Positions 39,597-46,205 of a stretch of DNA of 49,442 nucleotides are shown here, in pieces. The DNA is from an uncultured Oscillospiraceae bacterium (GTDB lineage Bacteria > Bacillota > Clostridia > Oscillospirales > Oscillospiraceae). Under the pieces are notes generated by a model that was not told the DNA's origin, searched no databases, and saw only the letters and a list, made by a program, of their open reading frames with translations. The position numbers were made by a program, and so were the translations under genes. The number at the start of each line of letters is the position of its first letter. Within the stretch, counting starts at the first letter, position 1. The stretch covers positions 1 to 49,442 of the forward strand of contig CAKTMW010000009.1 in the NCBI GenBank assembly GCA_934574095.1, in the 5' to 3' direction.

Positions 39597-41074
39597 GCCA
39601 CATCCTCCTTGTGTTTCTTTCTCGGCAGCTTGGGCCTGCCGTCCTTGTAGCGCTTACTTCCGACGTTCAGCCATTCCAGCCATTCGTCCAGAAATGCCCC
39701 ATACAGTTTCCGGGCCGGTATCCCCTTCGGATTCTCCGGGCAGCTCGCGCGATCGTTGCGATACCCGTAAACCTGCCGGATCGTGTTCCCATCCATTTCA
39801 ATCGTGACCAACGGCACATGGGGCTTGTCCCTCCGCCGGAGAAACAGGATTGTCGTCTTGCCTGACAGGTGGCGGTCAGCATAGCCGCCCACGCAGTGCT
39901 CCAGCCGCTTGCCCTCCTCCACGATCTCTCCGGCGTTGACCGGGGCGCGGATCAGGAGCGTGTCGCTCCAATAGAGGTATCTGGCGGTCAGCTTTGGCAG
40001 CCGCGCCTTGTATTTTGCGTTCGCTTCTGAATTGCGCCGGTTTGCGCAGATCGCGCTCCATGCCGCCGTTACCGTGTCGTGCTTCTCCCAGAAGTCTCTC
40101 GGCAGCAGGTGGATGGTATTGCTCAGATCCAGCCCGCACCCGTCTGCCGCCGTGATGTAATCGGCATAGGCGGAAAGCGCGGCATTATTGCTCCAGTGTA
40201 TTTTCCCGTGACGCCGTATCTTTTCCAAATAGGAAATCAGCTTCGGAATCCGCAGCCCATAACGTTTCATTCTTGGCAGAAGGACACGCAGCGTGCGGTC
40301 ATCCGCGCAGTCCGCCAGCGCCGCGCACTCCTCCGGCGTCGGTGCTTGTGTCATATCATGCAGCGCCCGATAGATACGCAGCGCCACCAACGGGCGATCA
40401 CTCTCTTTCGTGATCGCGTCCAGCTCCTTCACGCCGCACCCAAGAAACGCCGCCGGTGTATTGGCGTTCCACTTCACAGCAGCGGCGTTCTTTACGCCCC
40501 GCCCTGCCAAGTCCCGGACAGCATCTTGCAGACCCAGCTTTACCAGCCATTCGACCTGCTTCGGATAAAAACAGGCTGCCGTCAGCAGCTCTATGAAGTC
40601 GTCGCTGGCGATCCTCACCTGTTCCAGATGGCACCAGCGCAGAGCGCTCTTCTGTAGCTCAGGCAGTCCGATAATGTCATAGCTCTTGCCCAACTCACTG
40701 CAAAATCCATAGGGCGAGTGGATGTGCCACATGCCGCCCTTGCTTCCATTTCCTGCACCCGGCGCATCCTGATAGCTGTAGTCGAAAGGGCCGTCGCTCC
40801 ACCATACCCGTGTGGCAGCTTCTACCTTTCCCGGCGTAAAGCGGTAAGCGCCCAGCAGCTTCGCCTTTGGCAGCATAGTCAGAACCGGTGCGTTGGTCAC
40901 TGGTTCCTTGCCTTCGTAATCCTTGAAGCAGTCCCACGCTGTGGCCCACAGTGCCCCGCGCCATTGCCGCAGCACCACCGCCCGCTGGTATTCCCCAAGG
41001 GCCTTTCTCCGACCGCTGTAGCGCAGCTCCTTCACCGTGACTTCTTTGCCGCAGTAGGGACACTTTGCCCGCAT
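39593..41074 (-). CDS. PcfJ-domain protein, main part
   Basis: From ATG 41074 the frame gives 493 residues. It starts at a zinc-ribbon half (CPYCGKEVTVKEL), and the C-terminal 160 residues match PcfJ (IVEEGKRLEHCVGGYADRHL, then HVPLVTIEM and IRQVYGYRNDR). PcfJ occurs on conjugative plasmids and phages next to PcfK; it is thought to act in DNA processing. The natural gene begins further upstream: the same frame continues past a TAA at 41107-41105 into 41335. ATG 41074 has no ribosome site, so this part may be made by weak re-initiation or not at all. Confidence 0.82.
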   Translation of the reverse strand: MRAKCPYCGKEVTVKELRYSGRRKALGEYQRAVVLRQWRGALWATAWDCFKDYEGKEPVTNAPVLTMLPKAKLLGAYRFTPGKVEAATRVWWSDGPFDYSYQDAPGAGNGSKGGMWHIHSPYGFCSELGKSYDIIGLPELQKSALRWCHLEQVRIASDDFIELLTAACFYPKQVEWLVKLGLQDAVRDLAGRGVKNAAAVKWNANTPAAFLGCGVKELDAITKESDRPLVALRIYRALHDMTQAPTPEECAALADCADDRTLRVLLPRMKRYGLRIPKLISYLEKIRRHGKIHWSNNAALSAYADYITAADGCGLDLSNTIHLLPRDFWEKHDTVTAAWSAICANRRNSEANAKYKARLPKLTARYLYWSDTLLIRAPVNAGEIVEEGKRLEHCVGGYADRHLSGKTTILFLRRRDKPHVPLVTIEMDGNTIRQVYGYRNDRASCPENPKGIPARKLYGAFLDEWLEWLNVGSKRYKDGRPKLPRKKHKEDVA

Positions 41075-41104
41075 TTTCGGCGGCGGTGTGTTGTCCCATC
41101 TGCT

Positions 41105-41335
41105 TTACGGCTCCGGTGTGTGCGGTGCGTGCAAAATACGCAGTTCGTCCGCGTTGTCTGCATCCAGCCTGATGAAAACATGCTTCCGGCAGCAAGTCGT
41201 CCACACCTCACCGGTGCTGTTCCGCTTGAAGAGAAACGCCCGGAACAGGGCGTTGATGGCCAATTTTTCCGGATTGCTCAGCTCAGGGGCCAAACGAACC
41301 AGTTCCTCCGCTCTTTTCCTGCTGTCCATGGCCAT
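41105..41335 (-). pseudogene. N-terminal part of pcfJ cut off by an in-frame stop
   Basis: This frame encodes 76 residues (AINALFRAFLFKRNSTGEVW, then CCRKHVFIRLDADN and LHAPHTPEP) and stops at TAA 41107-41105. The following codons in the same frame (SRWDNTPPPK) run without a shift into ATG 41074. Intact PcfJ proteins of this type have this sequence order in one chain, including the CC--H part that pairs with the next CPYC to form a zinc site. A single nonsense change is the simplest explanation. It may be a sequencing error, decay, or readthrough. Confidence 0.72.
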
Positions 41336-41709
41336 CACCAGAAGTCGGTCAGATCCAGCGTCACGGCCTTAGCAGGCGCAGCCGCCGGAGCTGCCTTTGC
41401 GTCGCTCTCGCACAAAGCGATTCGCATTGTCATGGTCACATCGCAGCCGGGAAAATAGAACGCCGCCGCTTTCTGATAGGCTTTCAGGTCGCTGATGCAG
41501 CTCCCCACACCCTCGCATACCTTTTTCAGGCAGTCCGCAAAGCTGCCGCCCTGTACCACCGCTTGGGCAAATTCCGCGTCCTGACGGCAGAATTCCTCCA
41601 GCGCCGCCCGCACTTCCCGCTTGATGGCACCCTCCTTCTGGCCGGTCACCTTCTTCTCTTCCTCTGCCAGCTTTTTCAATGCCGCAGGAAGAAAATCAAT
41701 CGCACTCAT
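41335..41709 (-). CDS. PcfK-like protein
   Basis: The protein has 124 residues; GAGGAGG is 6 bases before ATG 41709. It shows the PcfK pattern (REVRAALEEFCRQDAEFAQA, then FADCLKKVCEG and SDLKAYQKAAAFYFPGCDV). It is paired with pcfJ by a TGATG overlap, the usual gene order. Partner of PcfJ, function unresolved. Confidence 0.82.
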   Translation of the reverse strand: MSAIDFLPAALKKLAEEEKKVTGQKEGAIKREVRAALEEFCRQDAEFAQAVVQGGSFADCLKKVCEGVGSCISDLKAYQKAAAFYFPGCDVTMTMRIALCESDAKAAPAAAPAKAVTLDLTDFW

Positions 41710-41727
41710 AAACATCCTCCTCTTTTT

Positions 41728-42066
41728 TCACCCGCGGGAGCTCTCCCGCAGGAAATGCTTCTTCCAATATCGCCGGCTGGCGGCCTTGGCGTTTGCCTCT
41801 TCCACCGCCCGCAGCTTCTGGCATGGTTCGCACTCCACGCCCTCGCCGTTGTAATACCGCTTGCACCGGCAGCACACATTTTTCATCACGTCAGTCTTCC
41901 TCACCAATTCGCACTGCCAGAAGACCTTAGCCCACGATACGCCCCAAAACCGGGCCGCCTCCACCGTGGCCTGCTCCCAGTCCGGCGCCACCACTGGTAC
42001 CTGCGCGTGGCCCGGCGCCGTGATGAACCACAGATATTCCTTTTGCTTTGCCGTCGCCACGTCCAT
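41728..42066 (-). CDS. Zinc-ribbon phage protein
   Basis: The protein has 112 residues. An N-terminal alpha/beta part (KEYLWFITAPGHAQVPVVAP, then ATVEAARFWGVSWAKVFWQC) is followed by C-x2-C ... C-x2-C (CCRCKRYY, CEPCQKL) and a basic helix. The start overlaps the previous stop. It is probably a nucleic-acid-binding early protein. Confidence 0.68.
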   Translation of the reverse strand: MDVATAKQKEYLWFITAPGHAQVPVVAPDWEQATVEAARFWGVSWAKVFWQCELVRKTDVMKNVCCRCKRYYNGEGVECEPCQKLRAVEEANAKAASRRYWKKHFLRESSRG

Positions 42067-42293
42067 CACCTCCTCCCGTGGTTGTGCTGCTGTCGGTAGT
42101 ACTTGTCCCGCTGCTGGTTCACGCCGGCGTTCAGTATGTGTGTCTTTTCCGCCTGCTCGGCCCGCAGGTCATAGAGCTTGCCCCGCTCCGCCCGCCACTC
42201 GGTGTACCCGTGGGGACAGCGTGTCGTGCAGCCCGCCCCACGATCCGGGCAGTCCTTCACGCACGGGCTGCCATGGTAGCCCTGACCGCTCAT
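42066..42293 (-). CDS. Small cysteine-motif phage protein
   Basis: The protein has 75 residues; GGAGGGCCGGAA precedes ATG 42293. Four cysteines (SPCVKDCPDRGAGCTTRC) near the start form a compact metal site, a motif frequent in small Clostridia phage genes, followed by a charged helix (RAERGKLYDLRAEQAEKT). ATGA overlap with the gene before. Confidence 0.7.
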   Translation of the reverse strand: MSGQGYHGSPCVKDCPDRGAGCTTRCPHGYTEWRAERGKLYDLRAEQAEKTHILNAGVNQQRDKYYRQQHNHGRR

Positions 42294-42385
42294 TTCCGGC
42301 CCTCCAGCCTGTCCACCAGACGAAGGACGCCGCTGGCCAGCGTCCACGCCCCCACGAACAGGCAGATGTACGTCAGCGCCGTCAT
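42290..42385 (-). CDS. 31-aa single-pass membrane peptide
   Basis: A 32-codon ORF is overlapped at both ends by its neighbours (ATGA at 42385-42382 and 42293-42290). The peptide is one hydrophobic helix (LTYICLFVGAWTLASGVLRL) plus a charged tail (VDRLEGRK). The tight chain of overlaps argues for real translation. Function unknown. Confidence 0.62.
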   Translation of the reverse strand: MTALTYICLFVGAWTLASGVLRLVDRLEGRK

Positions 42386-42603
42386 GGGTTCACCGCCCCC
42401 ATCAGCAGTTCGTCCCAGGTGGCGATCCGGTCAGTGCCCGCCACCTGTACCTGATACTGCCAGTGACCGCTTTTTCGTGTGGCCCGCAGTACCGTGCCCT
42501 CCGGCGCGTACCCGCCGTTTTCTTCGCAGGCCCGCGGCGCGAAGTTGAGCACCCGCTCCCCTTCTGCGAACTTCGCCCCACGATTCTTTTTCTTCCTACC
42601 CAT
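42382..42603 (-). CDS. Small SH3-like phage protein
   Basis: The protein has 73 residues; AAAGGAGGATATC precedes ATG 42603. A basic start (GRKKKNRGAKF) leads to a small beta-barrel pattern (GTVLRATRKSGHWQYQVQV, then WDELLMG). It could bind nucleic acid or protein; family not recognised. Confidence 0.68.
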   Translation of the reverse strand: MGRKKKNRGAKFAEGERVLNFAPRACEENGGYAPEGTVLRATRKSGHWQYQVQVAGTDRIATWDELLMGAVNP

Positions 42604-42638
42604 CTGATATCCTCCTTTGTGTATGTAATTTGATTGCT

Positions 42639-42675
42639 CCTGTCATTGCGAGGAGCGCAGCGACGTGGCAATCCG
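42639..42675. repeat. Dispersed REP-like repeat (TGTCATTGCGAGGAGCG type)
   Basis: TGTCATTGCGAGGAGCGCAG continues CGACGTGGCAATCCG. The ends ATTGC and GCAAT pair, and GGAGCGCAGCGACG lies between. I recognise this pattern as a very common intergenic repeat of Clostridia genomes. It lies between two early phage genes. Confidence 0.7.
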
Positions 42676-42680
42676 TCCCC

Positions 42681-42881
42681 TCACTGTGCGGCCGCCTTTG
42701 TCTTCTCCTCCACCGGGTAGAAGTGCGCCTGCCCGGCGAACCGCACGTTCAGCAGCGTCACGTTGATCATCGTGGCCAGCCGTGTGCGCTGCTCCGGCGT
42801 CAGCGTGTCCACATCCGTCTCCACGCCGTTCACCTTCACAAACGCCTTCACCGTGATGGGCGGCCGTTCCTTCTTCGCCAT
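42681..42881 (-). CDS. Small early phage protein
   Basis: The protein has 66 residues; AAGGAGC precedes ATG 42881. It has a beta strand pair (TVKAFVKVNGVETDVDTLTP) and a helix (EQRTRLATMINVTLLNVRFA), a compact alpha/beta fold found in many Firmicutes phage early operons. Function unknown. Confidence 0.68.
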   Translation of the reverse strand: MAKKERPPITVKAFVKVNGVETDVDTLTPEQRTRLATMINVTLLNVRFAGQAHFYPVEEKTKAAAQ

Positions 42882-42882
42882 G

Positions 42883-43119
42883 TCAATTTGCTCCTTCCTC
42901 CATTTTCTTGGGGTGATAGGGATCCGAGATATCCCAATCCTCCCACTTTGCCAGCATCTCCGCCAGCGCTTCCGGGCGGCACTTGTATGCGCCCAGCTTC
43001 AAAAACGGCAGCAGCCCGCTCTTGCGCAGCTCATGCACTTTGCCCTGATTGACATTCAGGGCCGCCGCCACCTCCGGCACAGTCATCAACCGTGGCAGTT
43101 GCTCTTTCACCGTTTCCAT
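42883..43119 (-). CDS. Excisionase-like HTH protein
   Basis: The protein has 78 residues; AAAGGAGGATGC precedes ATG 43119. A MerR/Xis-type helix-turn-helix with wing is visible (LMTVPEVAAALNVNQGKVHE, then KSGLLPFLKLGAYKCR). It is the first gene of the early minus-strand operon and could direct excision or regulate that operon. No good promoter is visible between it and the divergent DUF4145 gene. Confidence 0.72.
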   Translation of the reverse strand: METVKEQLPRLMTVPEVAAALNVNQGKVHELRKSGLLPFLKLGAYKCRPEALAEMLAKWEDWDISDPYHPKKMEEGAN

Positions 43120-43155
43120 GCGGCATCCTCCTTTTCTATATTCTTCTATGGCTTC

Positions 43156-43184
43156 TTGAAACTTTTTCGCAAATGTGATACGAT
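43156..43184 (+). promoter_or_regulatory. Promoter of the DUF4145 gene
   Basis: TTGAAA (43156-43161) and TACGAT (43179-43184) are 17 bases apart; the gene begins 24 bases further. It is a separate promoter pointing against the early operon. Confidence 0.7.
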
Positions 43185-43207
43185 GTTTTTGAAAGGTGGG
43201 ATCATTC

Positions 43208-43888
43208 ATGGAGATAAAAATTACATCACGTTTTCCAGACGAATCTAACGCAGCTGTGTACTTTAATGAGCCGGAAAGTTGCCCACTCTGTCACTATGCG
43301 ATTATCCCAACGAGAATTCACGCTGTGTGGTACAGAGACAACCATAAAGACCGGCATCTAGCAATCCTTTATACCTGTACGCACTGTTTTCGTCCCTTTG
43401 TTGCTCACTTCACTGATGGACGCCCAAATAATCCTCAAATGGTTCCTCAACTTGATTACTGCGCACCTAATCTTTTTTCCGCGCAGGAATTTGAGAAGAA
43501 TGTCAAAGACTTGTCCCCTCAATTCGTGAAGATCTTCAATCAAGCCCTTGAGGCGGAAAGCCGACAACTCGACGAGATTGCCGGTATCGGCTACCGGAAA
43601 GCTCTGGAATTTTTGGTCAAGGACTATTGCAAGCACATACACCCCGAACAAGGCGATGAAATTGAGCGGCTTCCGCTGGGAAAATGTATCTCCGATTTCA
43701 TTGCGCAGCCGTCTATCAACATCCTTGCCAGCCGTGCTGTTTGGATCGGCAACGATGAAACGCATTACACCCGCAAGCTGGAAGGCCGCGACATATCGGA
43801 TATGAAAACCTTCATCCACGCCCTTGTGCACTATATCGGAATGGAACTCACCGTTGAGGATGCTGCCTCTATAGCCCCTGCTCACTGA
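43208..43888 (+). CDS. DUF4145 protein, probable lysogenic cargo gene
   Basis: The protein has 226 residues; AAGGTGGG is 7 bases before ATG 43208. Two CxxC pairs (C25/C28, C57/C60) form a zinc ribbon in an N-terminal beta domain. The C-terminal half is DUF4145 (GYRKALEFLVKDYCKHIH, then LPLGKCISDFI, NDETHYTRK and DMKTFIHALVHYI). DUF4145 is frequent in restriction enzymes and defence islands. Here it stands alone, with its own promoter and opposite orientation inside the early region, like a moron gene expressed in the lysogen. A defence role is inference. Confidence 0.82.
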   Translation: MEIKITSRFPDESNAAVYFNEPESCPLCHYAIIPTRIHAVWYRDNHKDRHLAILYTCTHCFRPFVAHFTDGRPNNPQMVPQLDYCAPNLFSAQEFEKNVKDLSPQFVKIFNQALEAESRQLDEIAGIGYRKALEFLVKDYCKHIHPEQGDEIERLPLGKCISDFIAQPSINILASRAVWIGNDETHYTRKLEGRDISDMKTFIHALVHYIGMELTVEDAASIAPAH

Positions 43889-44061
43889 ACAACTCTTATT
43901 CCCAGCAGTTCGCCGGTCAGTCCCCAATACTTGGCTACGATCCGGAATGGCTCCTCTGGTGTACCATGTCCGACTTCTTCTTTGGTCTCAATCACCATCA
44001 CGACCCTTGCGCTGTCTAACCCTCTGGGCTCGGCAGCGCATTTTTCTTTGGTATACTCCAC
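43882..44061 (-). CDS. Small phage protein, beta-rich
   Basis: The protein has 59 residues from GTG 44061, preceded by GGAGGAGGTGAG. The sequence (EPRGLDSARVVMVIETKEEV, then GTPEEPFRIVAKYWGLTGEL) is typical of small proteins near Firmicutes phage switch regions. Its end overlaps the convergent DUF4145 gene by 7 bases. Confidence 0.66.
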   Translation of the reverse strand: MEYTKEKCAAEPRGLDSARVVMVIETKEEVGHGTPEEPFRIVAKYWGLTGELLGIRVVQ

Positions 44062-44068
44062 GCTCCAC

Positions 44069-44308
44069 TCACCTCCTCCCTGGCGTTTCCGCATCGATCG
44101 TCAGCAGCAAATCAAGCAGCTCACCCATGTCCATCTTCAAGGCTGGTGCGATTCGGTTGATCTCCCTGACGTTGGTGACATAATGGCCGTTGACAAGAAA
44201 GCTGACCTTTTGCCTTTGCCAGCCCATTGCGGCGGCAAAGTTTTTTTCTGTGCCGTACACGGCCTTGATCTGTGCTTTCAGCCTTGCAATAGCCACCTTT
44301 TTTGTCAT
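44069..44308 (-). CDS. Small XRE-type HTH protein
   Basis: The protein has 79 residues from ATG 44308. A helix-turn-helix is seen (KNFAAAMGWQRQKVSFLVNG, then NVREINRIAPALKMDMGELL), like DUF739/Cro proteins. It lies in the minus-strand switch operon directly after one copy of the duplicated HTH gene. Probable second regulator of early genes. Confidence 0.75.
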   Translation of the reverse strand: MTKKVAIARLKAQIKAVYGTEKNFAAAMGWQRQKVSFLVNGHYVTNVREINRIAPALKMDMGELLDLLLTIDAETPGRR

Positions 44309-44313
44309 CTGGC

Positions 44314-44511
44314 TCACCCGGCGTTTCTGTATGCGCGGGGATCGATGCATAGCAGCATGCACAGCGACAGATACGCGCAGACGTTCAGCTTCGTCCGCCC
44401 CGCCAGTGCGGATTGCAGCGTCGAACACTTCACGCCTGACTGCCTGCTGGCCGCAGCCATTGTCATGCCGCGCTTATCCAGCTCCCGCCGGATCATTTCT
44501 TCCGGTGTCAT
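44314..44511 (-). CDS. Small HTH protein, copy A of a duplicated pair
   Basis: The protein has 65 residues from ATG 44511, placed after GGAGGAG; an upstream ATG at 44523 overlaps that site. The sequence (MIRRELDKRGMTMAAASRQS, then STLQSALAGRTKLNVCAYLS) is a lambda-repressor-like HTH. It differs from copy B (44995) at only a handful of residues over the whole length, including C/Y and M/R changes. Both copies lie in the same orientation. Confidence 0.78.
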   Translation of the reverse strand: MTPEEMIRRELDKRGMTMAAASRQSGVKCSTLQSALAGRTKLNVCAYLSLCMLLCIDPRAYRNAG

Positions 44512-44549
44512 AGTCTCCTCCATTGTTTACAAATTGTCTGCAAGTGTCC

Positions 44550-44578
44550 TTGTTCTCCGTTCGTCCACCTGCTATACT
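44550..44578 (+). promoter_or_regulatory. Promoter of the 69-aa plus-strand gene
   Basis: TTGTTC (44550-44555) and TATACT (44573-44578) are 17 bases apart, 24 bases before ATG 44602. It diverges from HTH copy A. Confidence 0.65.
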
Positions 44579-44601
44579 GGTGGCGAAAGGAGGTGAATTT
44601 T

Positions 44602-44811
44602 ATGGATTCCTACAAACCCATTCCCGACACGGCAGATACCATCTATTCCCGCTACGAGCAAATGATGGCCTTTGCGTGGGCGCAGGCGCATTTGTCAGAC
44701 TTCATGCGCACGCACCCCAACTGCACCCTCGCCGAAAAGGAAAAGGTGTTTTTAGATGCTGTCGAGGGCGGCCTTGGCCTCGCCCTCGAACTCCGCAAGC
44801 GGAACCGCTGA
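44602..44811 (+). CDS. Small plus-strand phage protein between the HTH copies
   Basis: The protein has 69 residues; AAGGAGGTGA is 5 bases before ATG 44602. It is helical (TIYSRYEQMMAFAWAQAHLS, then EKEKVFLDAVEGGLGLALEL). It has its own promoter and overlaps the convergent gene at 44752 by 60 bases. Function unknown; an accessory regulator or host-takeover protein is possible. Confidence 0.65.
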   Translation: MDSYKPIPDTADTIYSRYEQMMAFAWAQAHLSDFMRTHPNCTLAEKEKVFLDAVEGGLGLALELRKRNR

Positions 44812-44973
44812 CCTGTCCATGGCATCGCGGTACGCATTCAGTGCCATGTCCGCCGCGATTTCCAGCTCCTCAAGCGTCGCCCCTTGCTCCGCCGCTGCTT
44901 TCACCAGCGTCGCCGCCAAGGGGCGAATCTTTTGAAGCGCCGCCAAAAATGGACGGTATAAAGTTTTATTCAC
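44752..44973 (-). CDS. Small helical phage protein
   Basis: The protein has 73 residues from GTG 44973, preceded by GAGGAGGTGAGGAGGAC. It is alanine-rich and helical (PFLAALQKIRPLAATLVKAA, then LEELEIAADMALNAYRDAMD). It lies downstream of HTH copy B, in the position the 79-aa HTH gene has behind copy A. Family not recognised. Confidence 0.62.
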   Translation of the reverse strand: MNKTLYRPFLAALQKIRPLAATLVKAAAEQGATLEELEIAADMALNAYRDAMDRSAVPLAEFEGEAKAALDSI

Positions 44974-44994
44974 GTCCTCCTCACCTCCTCTGTC

Positions 44995-45192
44995 TTACCC
45001 GGCATTTCTGTATGCGCGGGGATCGATGCTCAGCAACCGGCACAGCGACAGATACGCGCAGACGTTCAGCTTTGTCCGCCCCGCCAGTGCGGATTGCAGC
45101 GTCGAATACTTCACGCCTGACTGCCTGCTGCCCGCAGCCATTGTCATGCCGCGCTTATCCAGCTCCCGCCGGATCATTTCTTCTGGTGTCAT
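44995..45192 (-). CDS. Small HTH protein, copy B of a duplicated pair
   Basis: The protein has 65 residues from ATG 45192, after GGAGGAG as in copy A. It shares with copy A about 94% of the DNA by eye and all of the HTH core (STLQSALAGRTKLNVCAYLS). It is the second gene of the minus-strand operon behind the Cro-like gene. The two copies may bind the same operators or form mixed dimers. Confidence 0.78.
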   Translation of the reverse strand: MTPEEMIRRELDKRGMTMAAGSRQSGVKYSTLQSALAGRTKLNVCAYLSLCRLLSIDPRAYRNAG

Positions 45193-45227
45193 GCACTCCT
45201 CCATTGTTTAAGTCTGATTGGTACGTG

Positions 45228-45434
45228 TCACGCAACAGTCTTTGCAAAAAAAATCTCAACAGGATTTTTGATAGCAAGAATGTCAATCATCTGCTCCATT
45301 TCGTCGCTATCAAACACGCCGCGCTTCATTTTGTCGTAAAATCCTTTTGGTGACATGCCCAAAAGTCTTGCCACTTTGCTTTGAGACATTCCATTTTCTG
45401 CAATGATTCCACGAAGTTTCTTAGTGTCAACCAT
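45228..45434 (-). CDS. Cro-like XRE/DUF739 regulator
   Basis: The protein has 68 residues; AAGGAGGACGGCAC precedes ATG 45434. It is a compact HTH (KLRGIIAENGMSQSKVARLL, then MSPKGFYDKMKRGVFDSDEM). It is divergent from the CI-like repressor gene and behind its own promoter, so it is the probable Cro of the lysis-lysogeny switch. Confidence 0.82.
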   Translation of the reverse strand: MVDTKKLRGIIAENGMSQSKVARLLGMSPKGFYDKMKRGVFDSDEMEQMIDILAIKNPVEIFFAKTVA

Positions 45435-45451
45435 GTGCCGTCCTCCTTTCT

Positions 45452-45468
45452 GGTACGTCTTACGTTAC
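45452..45468. promoter_or_regulatory. Candidate switch operator, second copy at 45220-45236
   Basis: GGTACGTCTTACGTTAC (45452-45468) lies just after the Cro-side -10. A related sequence, GGTACGTGTCACGCAAC (45220-45236), overlaps the end of the Cro-like gene; 13 of 17 positions match and both contain a short palindrome. They may be binding sites for CI, Cro or the duplicated HTH proteins. Confidence 0.45.
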
Positions 45469-45472
45469 AACA

Positions 45473-45501
45473 AAAATACCACACACGTAGGTGCTTGTCA
45501 A
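45473..45501 (-). promoter_or_regulatory. Early (Cro-side) promoter
   Basis: On the minus strand TTGACA (45501-45496) and TATTTT (45478-45473) are 17 bases apart. It drives the minus-strand switch operon. Confidence 0.8.
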
Positions 45502-45532
45502 GTACCATTTTTTCTTTGCAAGTAATTCATGG

Positions 45533-45560
45533 TTGCAATCCGTAACTTTTATGTTATAAT
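45533..45560 (+). promoter_or_regulatory. Repressor (CI-side) promoter
   Basis: TTGCAA (45533-45538) and a perfect TATAAT (45555-45560) are 16 bases apart, 37 bases before ATG 45597. Confidence 0.75.
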
Positions 45561-45596
45561 GCTTGATAGCAATAACTTGAAAGAAGGTATGAAACA

Positions 45597-46127
45597 ATGA
45601 CTAAGGGAGAACGCATTCGTTTTTTTCGCACCCAAAAAGGGCTGACTCTGGAAGAATTAGCACAGCAAATCAAAATGGCAACTCAAAACAATTTAACTCG
45701 GCAAACTCTGAGCCGATACGAAACAGGTGTTATTTCTAATATTCCTTCAGATCAGCTCTCCGCTATTGCAGATGCATTGGCTGTAAGCCCTGCTACGTTA
45801 TTAGGTTGGCATCCAGAGTGGCGCCCCGATCAGTATGAAGATTTCAATTCAGCTCGTAGCAAGGAAGAGAAGTTGATGCTTTTGAAAATGTGGGGAATTC
45901 CAAAAGATCTATCTTGCTATGAATCGGATCTATACAAAGATGCAGATGTAATCCTTGCTGACTCATCTGTGGCTTCCCACAAGGTTTTGTCCAAAAACGA
46001 ATCGAAGCTGGTGGACACTTATCGCAGCGTGACGGAGCAGGGGCAGCAGGAGATGATGGCCCACGCCGATTACATCGGGGAGCGCTACAAGAAAAACCCC
46101 TCCGCGTCCGCCGACAAGGCAATGTGA
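45597..46127 (+). CDS. CI-like phage repressor (XRE, no protease domain)
   Basis: The protein has 176 residues; AAGAAGG precedes ATG 45597. Residues about 4-63 are an XRE HTH (RIRFFRTQKGLTLEELAQQI, then TRQTLSRYETGVISNI). The rest is helical (KLVDTYRSVTEQGQQEMMAH) and lacks the Ser-Lys LexA-type self-cleavage domain. Induction is therefore probably not by RecA-driven cleavage; the BRO antirepressor (29347) is a possible alternative. It should keep the prophage silent by blocking the Cro-side promoter. Confidence 0.85.
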   Translation: MTKGERIRFFRTQKGLTLEELAQQIKMATQNNLTRQTLSRYETGVISNIPSDQLSAIADALAVSPATLLGWHPEWRPDQYEDFNSARSKEEKLMLLKMWGIPKDLSCYESDLYKDADVILADSSVASHKVLSKNESKLVDTYRSVTEQGQQEMMAHADYIGERYKKNPSASADKAM

Positions 46128-46154
46128 TCTATTGTGATTTCAAACGCCCATAAA

Positions 46155-46194
46155 CAAAAAACCAGCCCGCCCCGGTTCCCCGGAACGGGCTGGT
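46155..46194 (-). terminator. Terminator of toxN
   Basis: ACCAGCCCG pairs with CGGGCTGGT around an inner CCGG hairpin (46161-46194); six T follow on the minus strand. It also separates toxN from the convergent repressor gene. Confidence 0.88.
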
Positions 46195-46205
46195 GTGTAG
46201 CTATT

